Source: Streptomyces eurythermus (lineage in GTDB: Bacteria; Actinomycetota; Actinomycetes; Streptomycetales; Streptomycetaceae). From it: a stretch of 64,000 nucleotides of DNA. Below, piece by piece: positions 49,684 to 58,076 of the stretch. The DNA lies in assembly GCF_014649115.1 (NCBI RefSeq), contig NZ_BMSK01000004.1, forward strand, positions 62,001-126,000, read 5' to 3'. The stretch's first letter is position 1. Each line of letters opens with the position of its first letter. The translations under genes were made by a program, and so were the position numbers. The notes under the pieces were generated by a model. That model saw only the letters and a program-made list of their open reading frames with translations, was not told where the DNA came from and did not search any database.

Positions 49684-50615
49684 CTGGACTCACCTCCGAA
49701 CTTGCTCAGCCGCAGATAGACGATCGAGCAGAAGAGCAGGATCACGAACGCCACCGTGGTGAGGGCGGAGGCGTAGCCGAAGTTGTGGGCGTCGACGGAT
49801 GTGTTGGCGATGTACAGCGGCAGGGTGGTGGTCTCGCCGGCCGGGCCGCCGCCGGTCAGTGTGTAGAGCAGGTCGACGTTGTTGAACTCCCACACCGCGC
49901 GCAGCAGCGTGGACAGGACGATGGCGTCCTTCAGGTGGGGCAGGGTGATGTGCCAGAACTGCTTGAGCCGGCTCGCTCCGTCGACCTCGGCGGCCTCGTA
50001 CAGGTCCTTGGAGACGGACTGGAGGTCGGCGAGGATGAGGATCGCGAAGAACGGCACCCCGCGCCACAGGTCGGCGACCACCGCCGCCGGGAACACCGTG
50101 GAGGTGTCCGACAGCCAGCTGGTGCCGTACGAGCCCAGCCCCGCGTCGGCGAGGTAACGGCTGACGCCGGTCTGGGAGTTGTAGAGCAGCACCCAGATCG
50201 CGGAGGTCAGCACGCCGGAGACGGCCCAGGGGGAGAAGACGAGCGCGCGGCCCACCGCCCGGCCCACGAAGGTCTGGTTGACGATCAGCGCCAGGGCGAG
50301 CCCGAACAGCAGCTGCAACGCGACTTCCACCACGACCCACTTGGCGCTGAAGGTCAGGGTGTCCCAGAACTGCGGGTCGTGGGCGAAGGCCTGGGTGAAG
50401 TTGTCCAGGCCCGCGAATCCGTTCCGCCAGGGCTTGGTGGGGTTGTAGTTCCGCAGGCTGTAGTAGAAGACACTGAGCACCGGGTAGGCGATGAAACCCA
50501 GCATCAGCAGGGCCGCCGGGGCGATCAGCAGGTACGGCAGCCCGCGCGGGGTGGCGGAGGCACGGCGCCGCCGGGGTGGCGCGGGCGGCTTCGCCACGGC
50601 TGCGGCTTGGGCCAT
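49680..50615 (-). CDS. Sugar ABC transporter permease, MalF type
   Basis: 311 residues with a basic N-terminus (PPAPPRRRRASATPRG) and six helices. The EAA loop is YEAAEVDGASRLKQFWHITLPHLKDA. ATG 50615 is the real start; the upstream open frame runs through the dehydratase gene. It begins a transcription unit of its own, judging from the operator-like palindromes in the 80 bases upstream. Confidence 0.92.
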   Translation of the reverse strand: MAQAAAVAKPPAPPRRRRASATPRGLPYLLIAPAALLMLGFIAYPVLSVFYYSLRNYNPTKPWRNGFAGLDNFTQAFAHDPQFWDTLTFSAKWVVVEVALQLLFGLALALIVNQTFVGRAVGRALVFSPWAVSGVLTSAIWVLLYNSQTGVSRYLADAGLGSYGTSWLSDTSTVFPAAVVADLWRGVPFFAILILADLQSVSKDLYEAAEVDGASRLKQFWHITLPHLKDAIVLSTLLRAVWEFNNVDLLYTLTGGGPAGETTTLPLYIANTSVDAHNFGYASALTTVAFVILLFCSIVYLRLSKFGGESR

Positions 50616-50635
50616 GACTGTTCTCCGTTCTCGGT

Positions 50636-50667
50636 GAAGCGCTTTCCGATCGATGTTCGAGATCTCG
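50636..50667. promoter_or_regulatory. LacI/GntR-like operator candidates upstream of the permease genes
   Basis: Two palindromes lie in the 80-base gap: AAGCGCTT (50637-50644, within GAAGCGCTTTC) and CGAGATCTCG (50658-50667). The first has the CG-centred form of LacI-family operators. On the minus strand it reads GGAAAGCGCTT, and the same 11 bases also occur (plus strand, about 45184-45194) at the start of the decayed secreted gene. Confidence 0.5.
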
Positions 50668-50695
50668 GCCAAAGGGGGCCGTGATCGCGTGCGGT

Positions 50696-52429
50696 TCAGC
50701 CCGCGTAGGGGTCCCGCACCGTGCCCGGCCGGGCGAGGAACTCGAAGTCGCAGCCGGTGTCCGCCTGGGTGATCTGCTCGCTGTAGAGCGCGCCGTAGCC
50801 GCGTTCGTAGCGCACGGGCGGCGGGGTCCACTCGGCCCTGCGGCGCTCCAGTTCGGCGTCGTCCACCTCGAGCCGGAGGGTGCGCGCCTCGACGTCGAGC
50901 GTGATCGGGTCGCCGGTGCGCACCAGGGCCAGCGGGCCGCCGACGTAGGACTCGGGGGCCACGTGCAGCACGCACGCGCCGTAACTCGTGCCGCTCATCC
51001 GGGCGTCGGAGATGCGGACCATGTCCCGCACGCCCTGCTTCAGCAGGTGGTCCGGGATCGGCAGCATGCCGTACTCGGGCATGCCCGGGCCGCCCTTGGG
51101 GCCGGCGTTGCGCAGCACCAGGACGCTGTCGGCGGTGATGCCGAGCGCGGGGTCGTTGATGGTGCGCTGCATGGTCTTGTAGTCGTCGAAGACGACGGCC
51201 GGGCCGGTGTGCCTGAGCAGGTGCGGCTCGGCGGCGATGTGCTTGATGACCGCCCCGTCCGGGCAGAGGTTGCCGCGCAGCACGGCGACCCCGCCCTCGC
51301 TCGCGACCGGGTTGTCCCGGGTGCGGATGACGTCGTCGTCGTGGACCCGGGCGCCGGCGAGCTGCTCGCGCAGGGTGTCGTGGGACACCGTCGGCCTCTC
51401 CAGGTGGAGCAGGTCGGTGATCCGGGACAGGAAGCCGGGCAGGCCGCCGGCGAAGTGGAAGTCCTCCATCAGGTACTTCCGCCCGCCGGGGCGGACGTCG
51501 GCGAGGACCGGGACCGTGCGGGCGATGCGGTCGAAGTCGTCCAGGGTGAGCCGGACCCCGGCCCGGCCGGCCATGGCGATGAGGTGGATCACCGCGTTGG
51601 TGGAGCCGCCGAGGCCGAGCACGGTGGTGACGGCGTCCTCGAACGCCTCCCGGGTGAGGACGGCGGACAGCCGGCGGTCCCGGTGGACGAGTTCCACGGC
51701 GGTCATGCCCGCCTTCGCCGCCATCCGGTCGTGCCCGGAGTCCACCGCCGGGATGCTGGACGCGCCCGGCACGGTCACCCCCAGCGCCTCGGCCGCCGCG
51801 GTGAGCGTGGACGCCGTGCCCATCGTCATGCAGTGGCCGGGCGAGCGGGCCAGGCCGCTCTCCAGCTCGGCCATCTCGCAGTCGCCGATGAGGCCGGCCC
51901 GTTTGTCGTCCCAGTACTTCCACATGTCCGTGCCGGAGCCGAGGACCTCGCCGCGCCAGTGGCCCGGGAGCATCGGTCCGGCCGGTACGAACACGGTGGG
52001 CAGGTCGGCGGAGGCCGCGCCCATCAGCAGCGCGGGCGTGGACTTGTCGCAGCCGCCCATGAGGACCGCCCCGTCGACCGGGTAGGAGCGCAGCAGCTCC
52101 TCGGTCTCCATGGCGAGCAGGTTGCGGTAGAGCATGGGGGTCGGCTTCTGGAAGGTCTCGCTGAGCGTGGAGACCGGGAACTCCAGCGGGAAGCCGCCCG
52201 CCTGCCACACCCCGCGCTTGACGGCCTGGGCGCGGTCGCGCAGGTGGACGTGGCAGGGGTTGATGTCGGACCAGGTGTTGAGGATGGCGATGACCGGCTT
52301 GCCCAGGTGCTCCTCGGGCAGATAGCCGAGCTGGCGGGTGCGGGCGCGGTGGCTGAAGGAGCGCAGCCCGTCGGTGCCGTACCACTGGTGGCTGCGCAGT
52401 TCCTCGGGACGCTTGCGGGGGGCGTTCAT
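50696..52429 (-). CDS. IlvD/Edd-family sugar-acid dehydratase (arabonate/xylonate-type)
   Basis: 577 residues with the Fe-S cluster Cys residues expected of the family: NTWSDINPCHVHL, LMGGCDKSTPALLMGAAS and LARSPGHCMTMGTASTLT. The latter two resemble the pentonate dehydratase branch rather than branched-chain amino-acid IlvD. It would convert a pentonate to the 2-keto-3-deoxy acid. ATG 52429 overlaps the stop of the DapA-family gene, so the pair is coupled. Arabinose from pectin side chains is the likely source. Confidence 0.87.
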   Translation of the reverse strand: MNAPRKRPEELRSHQWYGTDGLRSFSHRARTRQLGYLPEEHLGKPVIAILNTWSDINPCHVHLRDRAQAVKRGVWQAGGFPLEFPVSTLSETFQKPTPMLYRNLLAMETEELLRSYPVDGAVLMGGCDKSTPALLMGAASADLPTVFVPAGPMLPGHWRGEVLGSGTDMWKYWDDKRAGLIGDCEMAELESGLARSPGHCMTMGTASTLTAAAEALGVTVPGASSIPAVDSGHDRMAAKAGMTAVELVHRDRRLSAVLTREAFEDAVTTVLGLGGSTNAVIHLIAMAGRAGVRLTLDDFDRIARTVPVLADVRPGGRKYLMEDFHFAGGLPGFLSRITDLLHLERPTVSHDTLREQLAGARVHDDDVIRTRDNPVASEGGVAVLRGNLCPDGAVIKHIAAEPHLLRHTGPAVVFDDYKTMQRTINDPALGITADSVLVLRNAGPKGGPGMPEYGMLPIPDHLLKQGVRDMVRISDARMSGTSYGACVLHVAPESYVGGPLALVRTGDPITLDVEARTLRLEVDDAELERRRAEWTPPPVRYERGYGALYSEQITQADTGCDFEFLARPGTVRDPYAG

Positions 52430-53337
52430 ATGGACCATCCGGCGGCGATGGCGGCGACCTCGGCGCGCTCGTCCTCGGGCAGCGGTCTGCTGGGCGGGCG
52501 GACGTCCCGGCGGCACAGCCCGAGCGCGGCCAGGGCCTCCTTGACGACGGTGACGTTGTTGGCGCTGCCCTGCGCGGCGCGCAGCTCCTCGAAGCGGCGG
52601 ATCTGCTCCCAGACCTTCATGGCGGCCGGGTAGTCGCCGGCGCGCAGCGCGTCCAGCATGTTCCGGGAGACGGCCGGGGCGACGTTGACGAGCCCGGAGG
52701 TGAAGCCGGTGGCGCCCGCGGAGAAGTAGGACGGGGCGTACGGTTCGGCGAGTCCGGCCACCCAGACGAAGCGGTCCAGGCCGGCGTCCCGGGCGAAGGC
52801 CGCGAAGCGGGCGGCGTCCGGGACGGCGTACTTCACGCCGATGACGTTCGGGCAGTGGTCGGCGAGTTCGGCGAGCCGTGCGCCGGGCAGCCGCTCGTTG
52901 CGGATGTAGGGCACGACGCCCAGCTCGGGGACGGCCTCGGCGATGGCGCGGTGGTAGTCGACCCAGCCGGCCGCCGACACGTAGGGGTGCACCGGCTGGT
53001 GAACCATGATCATCCGGGCGCCGAGGCCCTCGGCGTGCCGGGCGGAGTCGATCGCGGTGGGCAGGTCGTGGCCCACGCCGGCCAGGATCACGGCGCGGTC
53101 GCCGGCCTCGTCCGCGGTGAGCTCGGCGACCAGCCGGCGCTCCTCGGGGGTGAGGGCGTAGAACTCGCCGGTGTTGCCGTTCGGGGTGAGGGTGGTGATG
53201 CCGCCGTCGAGCAGACGGCGCAGCAGCGCCCGGTGGGTGGCGGTGTCGACGGTGCCGTCCGCGGCGAACGGGGTCACCGGGATGGCCACCACGTCGGCCA
53301 GGGCCGCCCGTTGGGTCTCGAAGGTCACGCTGCTCAT
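52426..53337 (-). CDS. DapA-family lyase/dehydratase, probably 2-keto-3-deoxy sugar-acid dehydratase
   Basis: 303-residue TIM barrel. The catalytic Lys is in NVIGVKYAVPDAARF, the Tyr in LGVVPYIRNERL, and TPNGNTGEFYALTPEE forms the carboxylate-binding site. Paired with an IlvD/Edd dehydratase, it most likely turns 2-keto-3-deoxypentonate into 2-oxoglutarate semialdehyde, as in the oxidative arabinose route. An aldolase giving pyruvate is possible. It overlaps the gntR gene by four bases. Confidence 0.85.
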   Translation of the reverse strand: MSSVTFETQRAALADVVAIPVTPFAADGTVDTATHRALLRRLLDGGITTLTPNGNTGEFYALTPEERRLVAELTADEAGDRAVILAGVGHDLPTAIDSARHAEGLGARMIMVHQPVHPYVSAAGWVDYHRAIAEAVPELGVVPYIRNERLPGARLAELADHCPNVIGVKYAVPDAARFAAFARDAGLDRFVWVAGLAEPYAPSYFSAGATGFTSGLVNVAPAVSRNMLDALRAGDYPAAMKVWEQIRRFEELRAAQGSANNVTVVKEALAALGLCRRDVRPPSRPLPEDERAEVAAIAAGWSI

Positions 53338-53990
53338 TGCTCGCCTTCCGTGGGGAGGGGCTCGGGGAACGCGCGGCGGACGAAGGACGCGATGTGGGCG
53401 TGCAGGGCGCCCGCGGCCCCGTCCGCGTCGCCGTCCAGGGCGAGCCGCAGGATCTCGCGGTGCTCGGCGGCCTCCCGCTCCCAGGAGGGGTCGGTGGCCC
53501 AGGCCACGGCGGAGACGAGGGCGGCCTGGTCGCGGACCTGGTCCAGCATCCGGGCGAGCAGCGGGTTGCCGCACGGCAGGTACAGGGCGCGGTGGAACTC
53601 CCGGTTGGCCAGGGAGCGTTCGGCGGTGTCGGTGGCGCCGTCGGCGCGGGTCAGCGCATCGCGGGCGGCGTCCAGGGAGGCGCCCTTGGTCACGGCCCGG
53701 CGCAGGGCCTCCGGCTCCAGCAGCAGCCGTACGTCGTAGACCTCGCGCGCCATGTCCGCGTCCACCATGCGCACCGTGACGCCCTTGTACTGGCTCATCA
53801 CGACCAGGCCGGTTCCGGCGAGGGTCTTCAGCGCCTCGCGCACCGGGGTCTTGGACACCCCGAACTGCGCGGCCAGTTCCGTCTCGACCAGGGCCTGACC
53901 GGGCGTCAGCTGCCCGGTGAGGATGCGGTGTTTGATCGCGTCCAGCACGTATTGCGTGCGGGACGGGATCGGGGTGGGCACAGAGGTCAT
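53334..53990 (-). CDS. GntR-family regulator, FCD/FadR type
   Basis: 218 residues. The winged helix is ALVETELAAQFGVSKTPVREALKTL, followed by a helical FCD domain with metal ligands in EVYDVRLLLEPEAL and EHREILRLAL. It heads the operon with the DapA and IlvD genes and probably responds to a sugar acid. Inverted repeats at 54021-54043 are likely its operator. ATG 53990 starts just after them. Confidence 0.9.
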   Translation of the reverse strand: MTSVPTPIPSRTQYVLDAIKHRILTGQLTPGQALVETELAAQFGVSKTPVREALKTLAGTGLVVMSQYKGVTVRMVDADMAREVYDVRLLLEPEALRRAVTKGASLDAARDALTRADGATDTAERSLANREFHRALYLPCGNPLLARMLDQVRDQAALVSAVAWATDPSWEREAAEHREILRLALDGDADGAAGALHAHIASFVRRAFPEPLPTEGEQ

Positions 53991-54020
53991 GCGGCCCTCT
54001 CGGATCTCACATATCGCGTC

Positions 54021-54043
54021 TCATATATGACGTACGAAGTACG
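54021..54043. promoter_or_regulatory. Candidate GntR operator
   Basis: Two adjoining palindromes, TCATATATGA (54021-54030, perfect) and CGTACGAAGTACG (54031-54043, five-base arms), begin 31 bases upstream of gntR. The unusually AT-rich core supports a promoter with overlapping repressor site. The MFS gene starts on the other strand about 230 bases away. Confidence 0.55.
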
Positions 54044-54276
54044 ACGCGTTGAAGGTAGGAGGGGCCGAATGTTTCGTCAATGCCTCTGACAAAGGAAGTT
54101 GCGGCGACTCGGGTTCCGGTTCGCGAGGGCACGAGCGGCCCGGTGGCACTCCATGGGGTCCCGCGCCGCCTTGGCCCGACCCCGGCCCCTCCTTACCGGC
54201 ACCCCCGTCCGCGCCCCCCGATCCTGGGCATCCTCCCGATCCCCGTCCCCCTGCCTTAGGCCCACGATGGGCGGGC

Positions 54277-55497
54277 ATGACGACTTCTCCGACCGTGTTC
54301 CGCGTGCTGCGGGACCGTGATGCCGCGCTGTATCTGGGTGCCGTGGTGGTGTCCGGGTTCGGCACCTCCTCCCTGTGGCTGGCCTCGGGGGTGTGGGTGA
54401 AGGACATGACCGGCTCCGACGCCCTCGCCGCGCTGTGCATGCTCGCGATGTGGGCGCCCTCGCTCGCCGGACCGGCCCTCGGTACGCTCGCCGACCGGGT
54501 GCGCCGCAGGCCCCTGCTGATCTGTCTGAACCTGGGCCTCGCCGCGCTGCTCCCGGTGCTCTTCGCCGTCGGCTCCCCGGACCGGCTGTGGATCCTGTAC
54601 GCCGTGCTGCTGGTGTACGGCGCCGCCGGCACCGTCCATGACGCGGCCGAGTCGGCGCTGGTGACCACCGTGGTCGGCACCGGCCTGCTCGGTGACTTCA
54701 ACGGACTGCGGATGACGGTCACCGAGGGCATGAAACTCGTCGCCCCGTTGACCGGCGCGGGCCTGTACGCGGCCTGGGGCGGCCCCGCCGTGGCCTGTCT
54801 GGACGCGGCCAGCTTCGTGCTCGCGGCCGGGATGTGCGCCCTGCTGCGAGTCCGCGAGGAGCGGCCCGTGCGGTCGGGCGAGGGCTGGTGGCGGGAGACC
54901 GCCGAGGGCACCCGCCACCTGTGGGACCACCCGGCGCTGCGCCCGCTGGTCCTGGCGGGCGGCCTGACGATGCTGTTCACCTCGCTGGCCAGTACGGCGG
55001 TGTACGCCGTGGTCGACCGCCTCGGCCACTCCCCCGCCTACCTGGGCGTGCTGTACGCCGCCCAGGGCGCCGGCTCGGTGGTGGCCGGGCTGCTCGCCGG
55101 GCCGGCGCTGCGCCGGCTGGGCGCGCGGCGGCTCGCGGCGGCCGGGATCGCGCTGACCGCGGTCGCGGCGGCGGCGCGGGCGGTGGCGTGGGACCCGGTG
55201 GCCCTGGCGTCGAGCGTGGCCGGCGGGCTGGGCCTGCCCTGTGTGCTGATCGCCGCGCTCACCGCCGTGCAGCGGCGCACGCCGGGGCCGCTGCTGGGCC
55301 GGGTCACGGCGACCGCCAACACGCTGATGTTCACGCCCACGGCGGTCGGGCTGGCCGCCGGGGCCGGCCTGGTGGAACCGGCCGGCCCCGGGCTGCTGCT
55401 GCCGCTGTGCGGCCTGGCCCTGCTGGCGACGGCCGTCCCGCTGCGGAAACGGCCGCCCGCCCCGGCGAAGTCGCCGGCCGAAGCGGACCTGGCATGA
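54277..55497 (+). CDS. MFS transporter
   Basis: 406 residues, about 12 helices. It has SLWLASGVWVKDMTGSDALAA near the start and the loop motif LGTLADRVRRRPLL between helices 2 and 3. It resembles actinobacterial exporters of the Bcr/EntS-like group rather than sugar importers. ATG 54277 is used; the frame upstream is Pro-rich and not coding-like. Its last codons and stop recur as degenerate repeats in the following 240 bases. Confidence 0.82.
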   Translation: MTTSPTVFRVLRDRDAALYLGAVVVSGFGTSSLWLASGVWVKDMTGSDALAALCMLAMWAPSLAGPALGTLADRVRRRPLLICLNLGLAALLPVLFAVGSPDRLWILYAVLLVYGAAGTVHDAAESALVTTVVGTGLLGDFNGLRMTVTEGMKLVAPLTGAGLYAAWGGPAVACLDAASFVLAAGMCALLRVREERPVRSGEGWWRETAEGTRHLWDHPALRPLVLAGGLTMLFTSLASTAVYAVVDRLGHSPAYLGVLYAAQGAGSVVAGLLAGPALRRLGARRLAAAGIALTAVAAAARAVAWDPVALASSVAGGLGLPCVLIAALTAVQRRTPGPLLGRVTATANTLMFTPTAVGLAAGAGLVEPAGPGLLLPLCGLALLATAVPLRKRPPAPAKSPAEADLA

Positions 55498-55740
55498 ACC
55501 TTCTCGGCCCCACGGCGCAGTCCCCGACCGGCCCCCGGCCGAGCACGTGCCCGCCGTGGTCGCCGAGTGCGGCGAGCACGGCGTCCAGGGGCTGGTCTGC
55601 GGCCGACCGGGGCTTCACAGGAACCCCCTCCGCGAAGCCCCGGCCGAACCGGACCTCACGTGAACCCCTCGGCCGGCGTCCGCCTCGTATGCCCCCCTCC
55701 GCGAAGTCCCGTCCGGCGCCGGCCTCGTAGGCCCCTCAGC
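55461..55740. repeat. Degenerate repeats derived from the MFS gene end
   Basis: The end of the MFS gene (GGCCGAAGCGGACCTGGCAT and following bases, stop included) is echoed around 55610, 55645, 55675 and 55720 as GGCCG with a following CGGACCTCACGTGAACCCC-like string. The unit GCGAAGYCCC recurs at about 55632 and 55701. The tract fills the gap to the convergent gene; no other feature is seen there. Confidence 0.7.
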
Positions 55741-56899
55741 GGGCCGCCAGCCCCGCACGCACCGCGGCCAGGTCCTCGTCCGAGGCCAACCCGGCATGGT
55801 ACAGCCGCAGTTCGGTGGCGCCGTCGGCACGCGCGCGGGCCGCGTCCGCCGCGAGCGTGCCGGGGCTGCCGCCCATGCCGGTGACGACGGTCAGGTTGGC
55901 GGCCAGCACCGTGTCCTGGCGCGCCTCGGCGGCGAACGGCGCCAGCAGGGCCGTACCACCGGTGCAGGGCACCACGACGCCGTCGGCCACGGACAGGACG
56001 TGGGCCGGGTCGACGCCCGCGTTGGCGCCGCAGTGGTAGGAGACCGGGTCGGCGTGCAGCAGCACCCGGAAGCCGTGCGGCGCGGCGGCGCGTACGGCGG
56101 CGACGGCCTCCTCCTGGAGGGTGCGGGCGGTGGTGTCCCGCCACGCGCGCGTGGCCGTCGCCGTCTCCTCGCCGAGCAGCTTCTCCACCGTCGGCCAGCC
56201 GGTGTCGTCGGCCGTGCCCCGCCACAGCGGTTCCAGCGCCCGGCGCACGGCCGCGGCCAGCGCGTCGGCGTCCAGGCCCTGCTCGCCGTAGCCGTCCCGG
56301 CAGGACGGGCAGAAGCACAGGGACATCAGGTACTGCCCGGCCTCCCCGAGGGGCACGCCGGCGGTCTTGTCGTGGGCGTGCAGGTGCTGGAGCCCGTACC
56401 AGCCCAGGGACTCCAGTTCGGTGCCCCGCGCGCCGGGGCGTGCGGCGGCCTCGGCGGCCAGGTCGGTCAGGTACGCGCGCGTGCCGGGCTGGGCGACGCA
56501 GGGCGCCCACGGGTAGCGGTCGCCGTAGGCGTTGACGACGGAGGTGTCGGGGTGTTCGGCGCCCATGCGGGAGTTGTGGGCGAGGACGACCCAGGTGTGC
56601 ACCTCCAGCCCGGCCCCGGCGAGGGCCTCGGCGGCCTCGGCGTAGGCGTTGCCGGGGGCCCAGCGGCCGGCCGGGTAGGGCCGCAGGCCGCGGCCCGCCC
56701 AGCGGTCACCGGGCGGGTAGAGGACGGCCGCGTACTCGGCGGTGACGATCCGGTGCCGGGGATGGCGGGGGGTCAGCGCGCGGGTGGAGTGGTACGCGGC
56801 GGCGAGGGTGACCTGCTCGACGCCGAGCCCGGCGATGCGCGCGGGCGCCTCCGGGTCGCCGACCACGTCCCAGGGGTAGACGAACGCCGAGGCCCTCAC
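55736..56899 (-). CDS. Uncharacterised protein in the uronate catabolic cluster, TIM-barrel-like
   Basis: 387 residues, no signal or membrane helix. Alternating hydrophobic strands and Ala-rich helices suggest a barrel. Conserved-looking parts are SAFVYPWDVVGDP at the start, HTWVVLAHNSRMGAEHPD, and a Cys-rich SLCFCPSCRDGYG that could bind metal. The stop codon of kdgD upstream overlaps its start, so it is co-expressed with KdgD. A glycoside- or sugar-acid-processing role is inferred from location only. Confidence 0.65.
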   Translation of the reverse strand: MRASAFVYPWDVVGDPEAPARIAGLGVEQVTLAAAYHSTRALTPRHPRHRIVTAEYAAVLYPPGDRWAGRGLRPYPAGRWAPGNAYAEAAEALAGAGLEVHTWVVLAHNSRMGAEHPDTSVVNAYGDRYPWAPCVAQPGTRAYLTDLAAEAAARPGARGTELESLGWYGLQHLHAHDKTAGVPLGEAGQYLMSLCFCPSCRDGYGEQGLDADALAAAVRRALEPLWRGTADDTGWPTVEKLLGEETATATRAWRDTTARTLQEEAVAAVRAAAPHGFRVLLHADPVSYHCGANAGVDPAHVLSVADGVVVPCTGGTALLAPFAAEARQDTVLAANLTVVTGMGGSPGTLAADAARARADGATELRLYHAGLASDEDLAAVRAGLAAR

Positions 56900-57837
56900 G
56901 CCTCCCCCTCCAGCAGCGCCTGGCCGCGCTCGATGAGCCGGGCGAGCTGTTTGACGTGGTCGTCGGCCGGTTCGTGCAGCGGGGGCCGGACCTCGCCGAC
57001 CTCCAGGCCGCGCAGCCGTACGCCCGCCTTGACCAGGGAGACGGCGTAGCCGCGGCCTTGGGCGCGCAGGTCGGCGAACGGGCCGTAGAAGCCGTCCAGG
57101 AGGCGGTGCGCGACGGTCAGGTCACCGGTGTGCAGGGAGCGGTGGAAGGCGAGGGCGATCTCGGGGGCGAAGCAGAACACCGCGGAGGAGTACAGGGTGA
57201 TGCCGAGCGCCCGGTAGGCGAGCTGGGTCTGCTCGGCGGTGGGCAGGCCGTTGAAGTACAGGAAGTCGCCGCCGGCCTCGGTGCGGACGGCGCTGACCAC
57301 GCGCTGCATCAGGTCGAGGTCGCCGAGGCCGTCCTTGAGGCCGATGACGCCCTCGGTGCGGGCGAGTTCGACGACGGTCTCCGGGGTGAAGACGGCGTTG
57401 TCGCGCTGGTAGACGATCACCGGCAGGGCGGTGGCCGCGGCGACCTCGCGGTAGTGCCGCAGCAGGCCCTCCTGGCCTGCGAGCACCAGGTACGGCGGCA
57501 TGGCGAGAAGGCCGTCGGCGCCCGCGGCCTCGGCGAGCCGGGCGTAGCGGACGGCGAGGGCGGTGCCGTATCCGGCACCCGCGACGACCGGGACGCGTCC
57601 GTCGGCGGCCTCGACGGCCACGCGGACGCAGGCCTCGAACTCCTCCGGCAGCAGCGCGTGGAACTCCCCGGTGCCGCAGGCGGCGAAGACGGCGGCGGCA
57701 CCGGCTTCGACGCCCCGGCGCACATGGGTGCGGTAGGCGTCCAGGTCGAGTGCGCCGCCCGGGCCGTAGGCCGTGACGGGGAAGAAGAGCGGCCCGCGCG
57801 GGTCGCGGAGCCGGGCGGCGAGAGGGGCTGGCGTCAC
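56896..57837 (-). CDS. kdgD: 5-dehydro-4-deoxyglucarate dehydratase
   Basis: DapA-superfamily TIM barrel, 313 residues. It decarboxylates and dehydrates 5-keto-4-deoxyglucarate to 2-oxoglutarate semialdehyde. The Schiff-base Lys is in EGVIGLKDGLGDLDLM, the Tyr in LPVIVYQRDNAVFTP, and FAACGTGEFHALLPEE matches the KdgD carboxylate site. It is divergent from uronate dehydrogenase, and the shared spacer carries the motif also found at the semialdehyde dehydrogenase promoter. Confidence 0.9.
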   Translation of the reverse strand: MTPAPLAARLRDPRGPLFFPVTAYGPGGALDLDAYRTHVRRGVEAGAAAVFAACGTGEFHALLPEEFEACVRVAVEAADGRVPVVAGAGYGTALAVRYARLAEAAGADGLLAMPPYLVLAGQEGLLRHYREVAAATALPVIVYQRDNAVFTPETVVELARTEGVIGLKDGLGDLDLMQRVVSAVRTEAGGDFLYFNGLPTAEQTQLAYRALGITLYSSAVFCFAPEIALAFHRSLHTGDLTVAHRLLDGFYGPFADLRAQGRGYAVSLVKAGVRLRGLEVGEVRPPLHEPADDHVKQLARLIERGQALLEGEA

Positions 57838-57859
57838 AGGCGCTCCCTGTCAGTGCATG

Positions 57860-57887
57860 TTTCTGATCACTGTCTATATTTCTGAAC
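57860..57887. promoter_or_regulatory. Candidate IclR-type operator between kdgD and udh
   Basis: Direct repeats TTTCTGA at 57860-57866 and 57879-57885 overlap the motif CTGA, one base, CACTGTCT, later TGAAC (57863-57887). The same motif stands at 34290-34314 by the iclR gene. The 239-base spacer is AT-rich here and must hold both promoters. Confidence 0.65.
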
Positions 57888-58076
57888 AGCCTCACGCTAA
57901 GGGCCGCAATTGCGGCGGGTCAAGCCGGAGTACGGGCAACAGAGCAGCGGATTCGTCCGAGGCGGGGCACACTTGACGCGGCACGGCACCCCTCCCTAGC
58001 GTGTCCACGCATGTGAACCCTGTCCATACATGCGTCCGTTGAGGACACCGGTTCCCGGACCCAAGGAGATCGAAGG

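Noticed and set aside
50696..52429. Dihydroxy-acid dehydratase of valine/isoleucine synthesis
   Set aside because: The gene is coupled to a DapA-family sugar-acid enzyme and a GntR regulator in a sugar cluster, favouring a pentonate dehydratase.
52426..53337. Dihydrodipicolinate synthase of lysine synthesis
   Set aside because: It is DapA-like in fold, but the setting with IlvD/Edd, GntR and pectin genes points to sugar-acid breakdown.
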